Origin: Flavobacteria bacterium RIFCSPLOWO2_12_FULL_31_7
Lineage (GTDB): Bacteria; Bacteroidota; Bacteroidia; Flavobacteriales; Flavobacteriaceae
Assembly: GCA_001800945.1 (NCBI GenBank)
Contig: MGWJ01000150.1
Coordinates: 1-11,119 of the forward strand
Direction of reading: 5' to 3'
DNA length: 11,119 bases
Within the stretch, counting starts at the first letter, position 1; every line of letters begins with the position of its first letter. The notes beneath the pieces are model-generated. The model did no database searches, was not told the origin of the DNA, and saw nothing but the letters and a program-made list of their open reading frames with translations. The translations under genes and the position numbers were made by a program. Of this stretch, positions 5,498 through 11,119 are shown piece after piece.

Positions 5498-7915
5498 TTA
5501 GTTTTTTAAATATTTTTCTAAGAACTGATCTTGTTCCCATAATAAGTGTAAAATATTATCTTTCGCAGCATAGCCATGACTTTCCTTAGGTAATAAAACC
5601 AATCTAACAGGTGCGCCTAATCCTTTTAAAGCTTGGAAATAACGTTCTGATTGTAATGTGAAAGTTCCAGGATTATTATCTGCATCACCATGAACTAATA
5701 ATAAAGGTGTTTTCATTTTATCAGCCGTATTAAATGGCGACATGCCTGCATAAACTTCAGGAACATCCCAAAAATTACGTTGCTCACTTTGGAAACCAAA
5801 TGGGGTTAATGTTCTGTTGTAAGCACCGCTTCGAGCAATTCCACAAGCAAATAAATTAGAATGTGTTAGTAAGTTTGCGGTCATAAACGCACCATAACTG
5901 TGTCCGCCAACGGCTACTTTTTTCCTATTGATAAAACCTAATTTATCTACCGCATCAATTGCTGCTTCTGCATTAGAAACTAATTGTGGAATAAAAGTGT
6001 CATTTGGTTCTGTAGTTCCTTCACCAATAATAGGGAATGAAGCATCGTCTAAAATGGCATAACCTTTGGTTACCCAATATACGAATGATCCATAGTTTGG
6101 AAAGGTAAATTCATTTGGATTTTTATCGTTTTGACCGGCTGAGTTTTTATCTTTAAATTCTGCTGGATACGCCCAAATTAATAATGGTAATTTTTCTTTT
6201 TTTGCCGTTCTGTCATAATTTGCAGGTAAATATAAAGTTCCAGAAAGTTCTACACCGTCTTTTCTTTTATATTTGATCACTTCTTTGTATACATTTTTTA
6301 TACTAGCAAATGGATTCGCAAAATTTGTAATTTGTGCCAAACTGTTTTTCGATTTGATGTTTCTCATGTAATAGTTTGGGTATTCATTTTTCGATTGAAT
6401 CATTACTAATACATCCCCTTTTTTAAAATCTTCTATAGATAATAAATCTTCTTTTTTATCCGTGTAAGTTGAAGTGTATAAACGTTTTGTTTGTTGCGTT
6501 TTTAAATTGAATTCATCAATAAATGGAAATTGACCATTTTTGGTAAACCCGTTTCCAATTAAATAGGCCTTATCATTTTCAATAGCTAAAACATATTTAT
6601 TGAATTCATTACGTTTAGTTTCGAAATCTCCCGGATCGGAGTAAATATCTTGTGAATTTCTATCTGAAATAATTTTTGCTTCAGCAGATAAATTAGATGG
6701 ATTTACTAAATACGTTTTTGCGTTTCTGGTATCGTACCAACTGTCGTAAACAATAGCATAATTGTCATTTCCCCACATGATTCCGCCGAAACGTTGCTTT
6801 GTTTTAAAGAAAGAAGTTGCTGAGTTAGTAAAAGGTGCTTCCCAAACAAAAATTTCATCTCTAAAAGGAACTTCTTTAGCTTGATCTCCTTCGTCTAAGG
6901 CTTCCACATATGATAAAGTTGCTGGTTTGTCTGTTCTCCAGCTCATGCTTCTTTTTCCTTTTCTTACAGATGAAAAACCTTTTGGCATAATTTCAGTTAA
7001 AGGCACTTCGTTTACCAGTTTAATTTCTTTTCCAGTAACATCGTAAACTACAGTTTTTTGGGGAAATCTACTTAATGGGACAATGTATGAAAATGGTTTT
7101 TGAATGGTGGTTAACATTAAATATTTTCCGTCAGGAGAAAAACTTTCGCCGGCATAAATATCAGCCGTTTTAAATAATTCTGATTTTCCAGATAATGAAA
7201 CTTTATATAATTCAGAAGTCACTAACGATTCGAAATTCGCCTCATCCGTTTTGTTTTTTAATAAATCTTGGTAAGTTCTATTTTGTGATTTTGAGCCATC
7301 TGCTATAGAAACGGTTGGGCCTTTTGGTAGATTCTTTTTTTCATCAATTAAAGGTGTTCTGCTTTTTGGAAGCACTTTCACCAATAAAGTTTCGTTATCA
7401 TTCATCCAATTGAACGGGCTTCCTAAATTCGCATTTAAATTATCAGAAGTGATTTTAGTAGCCGTAGCAGAAACTACATCAATAATCCATAATTCAACAC
7501 CAGAATTTGTGGTATGGGTAAAGGCAATTTTCTTTTCATTCGGCGACCAACTTACATTCGTAATTCTAGCATTTTCTGGTAAACCTTTAACTTGAATTTC
7601 ATTTTTGTCTTTTACTTTTCTTAATTTTAAATCATTAATATAAGTAACGGTGCTCGAAATGTTTGTAATCGGATTGATTCGTAAACCACCTAAACGCATT
7701 TCTTCCTGATTTAAATCGTCAAGTGTTTTGTACGTATTTCTATAACTTAATAACATGTATTCTTTTTTAGAATCCATATTTACAGAAGGTGCTCGCTGGT
7801 AATCTGCCAATTCCAAAATTTCTTTTGAAGGCTTTTGATACGTAACGTTTTCTTGAGCAAAACCGGTGTAAAAAGTAAATGTTAAAACGGCTAAAGCAAA
7901 GATTTTTATTTTCAT
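5498..7915 (-). CDS. Secreted S9 family serine peptidase (prolyl-oligopeptidase fold, glutamyl-endopeptidase-like)
   Basis: An 805-residue periplasmic or exported serine peptidase. The signal peptide MKIKIFALAVLTFTFYTGFA is cleaved before Q21. Residues about 60-540 form the β-propeller that gates substrate size, with WD-like motifs such as SWSPNEKKIAF and ESFSPDGKYLML. The C-terminal α/β-hydrolase (about 560-805) has the triad S673 (GGHSYGAF), D746 (VHGDADNN) and H780 (PKESHGY). The run from GHSYGAFMT through CGIARSGAYNRTLTPFGF to DNNPGT closely resembles the plant chloroplast glutamyl endopeptidase group (MEROPS S9D), so cleavage after Glu is plausible, though specificity is inferred from recalled similarity only. 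There is no type IX secretion C-terminal domain. It converges on the ABC gene; the two share a terminator. No convincing promoter was found upstream. Confidence 0.9.
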   Translation of the reverse strand: MKIKIFALAVLTFTFYTGFAQENVTYQKPSKEILELADYQRAPSVNMDSKKEYMLLSYRNTYKTLDDLNQEEMRLGGLRINPITNISSTVTYINDLKLRKVKDKNEIQVKGLPENARITNVSWSPNEKKIAFTHTTNSGVELWIIDVVSATATKITSDNLNANLGSPFNWMNDNETLLVKVLPKSRTPLIDEKKNLPKGPTVSIADGSKSQNRTYQDLLKNKTDEANFESLVTSELYKVSLSGKSELFKTADIYAGESFSPDGKYLMLTTIQKPFSYIVPLSRFPQKTVVYDVTGKEIKLVNEVPLTEIMPKGFSSVRKGKRSMSWRTDKPATLSYVEALDEGDQAKEVPFRDEIFVWEAPFTNSATSFFKTKQRFGGIMWGNDNYAIVYDSWYDTRNAKTYLVNPSNLSAEAKIISDRNSQDIYSDPGDFETKRNEFNKYVLAIENDKAYLIGNGFTKNGQFPFIDEFNLKTQQTKRLYTSTYTDKKEDLLSIEDFKKGDVLVMIQSKNEYPNYYMRNIKSKNSLAQITNFANPFASIKNVYKEVIKYKRKDGVELSGTLYLPANYDRTAKKEKLPLLIWAYPAEFKDKNSAGQNDKNPNEFTFPNYGSFVYWVTKGYAILDDASFPIIGEGTTEPNDTFIPQLVSNAEAAIDAVDKLGFINRKKVAVGGHSYGAFMTANLLTHSNLFACGIARSGAYNRTLTPFGFQSEQRNFWDVPEVYAGMSPFNTADKMKTPLLLVHGDADNNPGTFTLQSERYFQALKGLGAPVRLVLLPKESHGYAAKDNILHLLWEQDQFLEKYLKN

Positions 7916-8010
7916 AATAAATGGTTTTCAAATGTTTTACTAGAAATTAGTGCTAATTATATGTAATTTGTTACAAATTGAAACGAGAAAATAATGTTAA
8001 AAGCGTGTAG

Positions 8011-8039
8011 TTTGAAAAAAAAGTATAACTTTATATTTA
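8011..8039 (+). promoter_or_regulatory. candidate promoter of the YegP-family gene
   Basis: TTTG (8011-8014), then 17 bases, then TATATTTA (8032-8039), matching the -33 and -7 elements with one mismatch in the last -7 position. The leader would be about 17 bases. TAACTTTA (8026-8033) and TAACTTTT (8041-8048) are competing but worse-spaced boxes. Confidence 0.4.
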
Positions 8040-8061
8040 TTAACTTTTAATATTTTATAGA

Positions 8062-8385
8062 ATGGGAAAATTTGTAGTTAGAGAAACGCCAACTGGAATT
8101 AAATTTGACTTAAAGGCAGGAAATGGCCAAGTAATTTTAACGAGTGAAGTATATACCACAAAAGCAGCTTGTTTAAATGGTATAGAATCTGTTAAGAAAA
8201 ATTCACAAGAAGCATCGCGTTTTGAAAAATTAGAATCTAAGAATGACAAACCTTATTTCAATTTAAAAGCTACAAACGGGCAAGTAATTGGAACAAGTGA
8301 ATTATATGAGTCTGTGGCAGCCAGAGATAACGGAATTGAATCAGTTATGAAAAATGCTCCTGACGCTGAAACTGTAGAGGAATAA
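8062..8385 (+). CDS. YegP family (DUF1508/UPF0339) two-repeat protein
   Basis: A 107-residue soluble, presumably cytosolic protein with no signal peptide or membrane segment. It consists of two tandem YegP repeats offset by 51 residues: repeat 1 at about 14-49 (FDLKAGNGQVI, SEVY, KAACLNGIESVKKN) and repeat 2 at about 65-98 (FNLKATNGQVI, SELY, AARDNGIESVMKN). Each has the family's F-x-L-K-A-x-N-G-Q-V-I and N-G-I-E-S-V cores. Length matches E. coli YegP (110). The biochemical function of the family is unknown. The gene is monocistronic: a promoter lies just upstream and a terminator 20 bases after the stop. Confidence 0.92.
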   Translation: MGKFVVRETPTGIKFDLKAGNGQVILTSEVYTTKAACLNGIESVKKNSQEASRFEKLESKNDKPYFNLKATNGQVIGTSELYESVAARDNGIESVMKNAPDAETVEE

Positions 8386-8404
8386 TTTTAATAAAAATGT
8401 AATT

Positions 8405-8432
8405 AAGCTCAATTTAGATTGGGCTTTTTTTT
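8405..8432 (+). terminator. Rho-independent terminator of the YegP-family gene
   Basis: A 9-bp stem (8405-8413 AAGCTCAAT with 8418-8426 ATTGGGCTT, one G-T pair) has a 4-base loop and then eight Ts (8425-8432). It lies 20 bases after the stop at 8385 and ends transcription before the synthase gene. Confidence 0.85.
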
Positions 8433-8459
8433 ATTATTTGAATATTATTTTAGTACAAT

Positions 8460-8490
8460 TTTATGGAAATGATAAAAAATGGTAAATTTG
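8460..8490 (+). promoter_or_regulatory. promoter of the FabH-like gene
   Basis: TAAATTTG (8483-8490) matches the -7 consensus exactly. TTTA (8460-8463) lies 19 bases upstream, as a near match to the -33 TTTG. The box ends 23 bases before the ATG at 8514. Confidence 0.55.
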
Positions 8491-8513
8491 CAAGCTAAAA
8501 CAAACAGAATTTT

Positions 8514-9521
8514 ATGTATCATTCAAAAATATCAGGCTTAGGTTATTATGTGCCTGAAAACGTTGTTACCAACGATGATTTATCAAAAATAATGGACACC
8601 AATGACGAATGGATTCAGGAAAGAACCGGAATAAAAGAACGTCGTCACGTAGTTAGAGGAGAAGATACCACAACTTCAATGGGTGTTAAAGCAGCTGAAA
8701 TTGCCATTCAACGCGCGAATGTGGCTAAAGAAGATATCGATTTTGTAATCTTCGCTACACTTTCACCAGATTATTATTTTCCAGGACCAGGTGTTTTAGT
8801 GCAACGTGATTTAGGTTTAAGAACAGTTGGAGCTTTAGATGTTAGAAATCAATGTTCAGGTTTTGTATATGCGATTTCAATTGCAGATCAATATATTAAA
8901 ACTGGAATGTATAAAAATATTTTAGTAATTGGTTCCGAAGTGCATTCTACAGGTTTGGATATGACAGATAGAGGTCGTGGTGTATCTGTAATTTTTGGAG
9001 ATGGAGCAGGAGCGGCGGTTTTGTCAAGAGAAGAAGATTTAAGCAAAGGAATTTTATCTACTCATTTACATGCAGAAGGTCAACATGCAGAAGAATTATC
9101 TTTGGTGGCACCAGGAATGGGAAAACGTTGGGTAACTGATATTATTGCTGATAACGATCCAAATGATGAAAGTTACTATCCATACATGAACGGTCAATTT
9201 GTATTTAAAAATGCTGTAGTGCGTTTCAGCGAAGTAATTAACGAAGGTTTACAAGCTAATAATTTACAAGTTTCAGACATCAATATGTTAGTGCCACATC
9301 AAGCGAATTTAAGAATTTCTCAGTTTATCCAACAGAAATTTAAATTGTCTGACGAGCAAGTATATAACAATATTATGCATTACGGAAACACAACGGCAGC
9401 ATCAATTCCAATTGCTTTAACGGAAGCTTGGGAAAAAGGTAAAATTAAAAGCGGCGATTTAGTTGTTTTAGCAGCTTTTGGTTCAGGTTTTACTTGGGGA
9501 AGTGTAATTATTCGTTGGTAA
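8514..9521 (+). CDS. FabH-like 3-oxoacyl-ACP synthase III (KAS III)
   Basis: A thiolase-fold condensing enzyme that joins a short acyl-CoA starter to malonyl-ACP, the first step of fatty acid elongation in type II synthesis. It has 335 residues, against 317 in E. coli FabH. The triad is complete: C114 (VRNQCSGF), H262 (LVPHQANLR) and N292 (HYGNTTAAS), with the His-Asn spacing of 30 seen in E. coli. The N-terminal NDEWIQERTGIKERR and C-terminal AAFGSGFTWGSVIIRW are classic FabH signatures. Extra residues at about 199-225 (rich in D, N, Y) account for most of the length difference. The gene stands alone, away from rpmF, plsX or accBC, so it may be a second KAS III paralogue with another starter preference; hence no firm symbol. 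It has its own promoter and terminator. Confidence 0.93.
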   Translation: MYHSKISGLGYYVPENVVTNDDLSKIMDTNDEWIQERTGIKERRHVVRGEDTTTSMGVKAAEIAIQRANVAKEDIDFVIFATLSPDYYFPGPGVLVQRDLGLRTVGALDVRNQCSGFVYAISIADQYIKTGMYKNILVIGSEVHSTGLDMTDRGRGVSVIFGDGAGAAVLSREEDLSKGILSTHLHAEGQHAEELSLVAPGMGKRWVTDIIADNDPNDESYYPYMNGQFVFKNAVVRFSEVINEGLQANNLQVSDINMLVPHQANLRISQFIQQKFKLSDEQVYNNIMHYGNTTAASIPIALTEAWEKGKIKSGDLVVLAAFGSGFTWGSVIIRW

Positions 9522-9561
9522 GTTTCTGTGAAATTGAATTAGAATTTAAAAAACTCAGTAT

Positions 9562-9596
9562 AAAAAAAGCGTTCAGATTTTCTGAACGCTTTTTTG
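9562..9596. terminator. bidirectional terminator, first copy of a repeated hairpin
   Basis: A perfect 15-bp stem (9563-9577 with 9581-9595; GC core AGCGTTCAGA) has a TTT loop, seven As before it and six Ts after. It terminates the FabH-like gene (+) and the protease gene (-), whose TAA lies 2 bases beyond the hairpin. The same sequence, with one loop change, recurs at 10947-10981. Confidence 0.9.
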
Positions 9597-9598
9597 TT

Positions 9599-10873
9599 TT
9601 AATCCATTAATGAATTGATGTGTTTGGCAATTATCCCAAAATTATACCCTTGTGTGAAATTGTAGCCCGAATAATTTACCGCGATTAATTGTCCGCAGCT
9701 ATTAAATATGGGTGAACCACTTGCTCCATGTGTGGAAGTTGTACTGTATTGTATTTTTATACCATCGGATTCTTTACTAATTTTTCCATCGTAAATTTGC
9801 ACTTTTAAATCTCCAGTTTTTGATTTGGCGAGTTCCATTCCAAGCGGATAACCCACTAAAATAGCTTCTGAACCTGGTTTTAGAGCTGTATCATCAGTAA
9901 TTGCATTTTCTAAATCAACAATATTTGTTACACCTTCTGGTAATTCTTCAGATTCTAATTGTAAAATAGCTAAATCGATATCGGTTCCTTCCGCCATTTC
10001 TAAAGCTTTACATTTTAACCATTTCGAATTAGAGCCATGTAAAGCAATACGAGTATCAATTAGTTTGTAGGTAATTTTTATATGTTCTGTTGAAATTGAT
10101 TCTGTATTTTCTGCTTCAGCTTTTTTATCTTCTTCATAATTATAATTAGCAGATTCAGTTTCTTCATCATTATCTGTAATAAAAGATTCGTAATTACTTG
10201 TAGATGCAGTATCTACATATATTTCAGAATCATCCTCTGCTGGTCTTACTTCTTCAATATATGCAGATGCACTATCTGTTACTTCTGACGGTTCCAAATA
10301 TTCAACTGCACTAGAGTTATGTCTATTAGCTAAACTTTGTTCTAAAACATGTCTGTATTTTTTTGGATCTGTAGAAAGGGGAATGTTTTCGGCAACTAAT
10401 TCTTTAATATTTTCAATTTCGTGATCATAATATTCTTCATCCTCTGCATCTTCCTCACTTTTTGAATCCGCTTCTTTAAAATACCATGGTTCTACTACAT
10501 GATGATTGGTTACAATATGTCCTTCTTCTGATACAAAAAAACCAGTTCCTGTTACTTCGTTTTTAAAATCTTCATAAGGATTGTTCTTACTGTCATTTAA
10601 TAATAATTCGGGATTGATAATAAAGGGTTCTCCACCATTAATTGAAATTTCATAAGTATACGTGTTTTTAACTAATACAACTGATTTTTTGTAATAATCA
10701 TAAACTTGTGTTTCGTCTTTTAAACAAAACGGTTCTTTTTTACTGAATTTTAGCCAAATAAATGAAAGTGAAAATAGTAAGACCAAACAAACGGAAGAAA
10801 TAATAATAATTTTCTTTTTCTTATTAGTTGGGTTTTTTACAGGAGTAATTTCTGGTGAGTTGTTGGTTTCCAT
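9599..10873 (-). CDS. Membrane-anchored trypsin-like serine protease with acidic insertion
   Basis: A 424-residue protein with a basic cytosolic tail (KKKK at 18-21), one hydrophobic helix (about 22-41) and a C-terminal protease domain predicted to face the periplasm. The chymotrypsin/HtrA-type triad is visible: H125 (GHIVTNHHVV), D300 (TDIDLAILQL) and S385 (THGASGSPIF). The oxyanion loop is G-A-S-G-S-P. Unlike DegP/DegS, no PDZ domain follows; the chain ends about 40 residues after the Ser. Between His and Asp, residues about 133-265 are a long insertion rich in Glu, Asp, Ser and Tyr, far longer than this loop in HtrA proteins and probably disordered. C50, C288 and C393 are the extracytoplasmic cysteines. 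Substrate unknown. The gene is monocistronic, with its own promoter and near-identical hairpins on both sides. The ATG at 10871-10873 fits the short predicted leader. Confidence 0.87.
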   Translation of the reverse strand: METNNSPEITPVKNPTNKKKKIIIISSVCLVLLFSLSFIWLKFSKKEPFCLKDETQVYDYYKKSVVLVKNTYTYEISINGGEPFIINPELLLNDSKNNPYEDFKNEVTGTGFFVSEEGHIVTNHHVVEPWYFKEADSKSEEDAEDEEYYDHEIENIKELVAENIPLSTDPKKYRHVLEQSLANRHNSSAVEYLEPSEVTDSASAYIEEVRPAEDDSEIYVDTASTSNYESFITDNDEETESANYNYEEDKKAEAENTESISTEHIKITYKLIDTRIALHGSNSKWLKCKALEMAEGTDIDLAILQLESEELPEGVTNIVDLENAITDDTALKPGSEAILVGYPLGMELAKSKTGDLKVQIYDGKISKESDGIKIQYSTTSTHGASGSPIFNSCGQLIAVNYSGYNFTQGYNFGIIAKHINSLMD

Positions 10874-10893
10874 TGAATTTAAAATGAGTTAGG

Positions 10894-10924
10894 CAAATGT
10901 AGGTAAAATCTTTATAAATGCAAG
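10894..10924 (-). promoter_or_regulatory. promoter of the trypsin-like protease gene
   Basis: On the minus strand, TACATTTG (10894-10901) matches TAnnTTTG exactly. CTTG (10921-10924) lies 19 bases upstream as a 3-of-4 match to the -33 TTTG. The -7 box ends 20 bases before the ATG. This is one of the best promoter matches in the window, just downstream of the terminator of the preceding gene. Confidence 0.58.
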
Positions 10925-10946
10925 TGTGTAAATTGGTGTTACAAAT

Positions 10947-10981
10947 AAAAAAAGCGTTCAGAATTTCTGAACGCTTTTTTG
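10947..10981 (-). terminator. Rho-independent terminator of the right-edge β-barrel gene, second copy of the hairpin
   Basis: A perfect 15-bp stem (10948-10962 with 10966-10980) has an ATT loop and A and T runs on both sides. It lies 25 bases past the stop of the minus-strand gene at the right edge and should end its transcript. It is identical over 34 of 35 bases to the hairpin at 9562-9596; only the first loop base differs. Confidence 0.88.
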
Positions 10982-11005
10982 CTTCTAACTTCAAGCTTCC
11001 TGTTT

Positions 11006-11119
11006 TTAAAACATTCCGCCACCGCCTTGTGTTTCTTGTTTATCTCTTTGTTTTCTTTGTAGTTCTTTGTTTTTTCCACCACCAAAGTTATAGTTTAATC
11101 CTAAGTAAAATGTTCTACT
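11006..11119 (-). CDS. C-terminal fragment of an outer-membrane β-barrel / TonB-dependent receptor-like protein
   Basis: The last 37 codons plus TAA of a minus-strand gene that enters from beyond the right edge. The segment reads S-R-T-F-Y-L-G-L-N-Y-N-F-G-G-G, an amphipathic aromatic last β-strand of an outer-membrane barrel. A charged tail follows (KNKELQRKQRDKQETQ), ending in G-G-G-G-M-F. I associate this ending with Bacteroidota TonB-dependent-receptor-like barrels, but the plug and TonB box lie outside the window, so transport function is inferred. A terminator lies 25 bases downstream. Confidence 0.7.
   Translation of the reverse strand, partial: SRTFYLGLNYNFGGGKNKELQRKQRDKQETQGGGGMF

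Noticed and set aside
5498..5600. Type IX secretion C-terminal domain on the S9 peptidase
   Set aside because: The protein ends directly after the hydrolase fold (LLWEQDQFLEKYLKN); no extra β-sandwich domain is present.
7410..7595. Plus-strand 61-codon open frame
   Set aside because: Lies wholly inside the S9 peptidase propeller coding region on the opposite strand, with no recognisable features.
8055..8249. Minus-strand 64-codon open frame
   Set aside because: Antisense shadow of the YegP-family gene, which has clear tandem family repeats.
9560..10981. Mobile element or CRISPR-like repeats around the protease gene
   Set aside because: The two copies are palindromic terminators with A and T runs, 1.4 kb apart. 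There is no transposase, target duplication, spacer array or further copy in the window.

Overview
The window comes from an AT-rich Bacteroidota chromosome, most likely a Flavobacterium-like member of the Flavobacteriaceae. Three things point there. Recognisable -7 boxes of the Bacteroidota type (TAnnTTTG) lie 20 to 34 bases before several start codons. Shine-Dalgarno sequences are essentially absent. The gene families are typical of the group: a lipocalin-like lipoprotein paired with an OmpA-like lipoprotein, a signal-peptide-bearing S9 peptidase, a Hsp90 starting MTSGKINVSVENIFP, and a Gly-rich β-barrel C-terminus of TonB-receptor type.

Layout, left to right. A Cu/Zn superoxide dismutase lipoprotein (minus, its C-terminus cut by the left edge) lies downstream of htpG (minus), separated by an htpG terminator that the candidate sodC promoter seems to overlap. 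Divergent from htpG, a plus-strand pair encodes a lipocalin-like lipoprotein and a Gly-zipper/OmpA lipoprotein, 7 bases apart. They end at a bidirectional terminator shared with a small outer-membrane β-barrel gene on the minus strand. Divergent from that is an orphan importer-type ABC ATPase (plus); its start is most likely the ATG at 4543, not the upstream GTG at 4510. It converges on a secreted S9 peptidase (minus) across a hairpin that contains the ABC stop codon. Divergent again are a YegP-family two-repeat protein and a FabH-like ketoacyl-ACP synthase III, both plus. The right end has a membrane-anchored trypsin-like protease (minus) with a large acidic insertion between its catalytic His and Asp. 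It is flanked by two almost identical hairpin terminators, followed by the last 37 residues of an outer-membrane β-barrel protein (minus, cut by the right edge).

How the genes fit together. Most are envelope or stress functions: periplasmic superoxide defence, cytosolic Hsp90 folding, peptidoglycan-linked and β-barrel envelope proteins, and two periplasmic or envelope proteases. Apart from the lipocalin/OmpA pair, the genes look like separate transcription units insulated by strong hairpins. I see no tRNA, rRNA, CRISPR array, transposase, phage gene or defence system, and no intergenic gap over 300 bases. This reads as an ordinary core-genome region. The most unusual items are the acidic insertion in the protease, the twin terminators around it, and several compact promoter/terminator overlaps.
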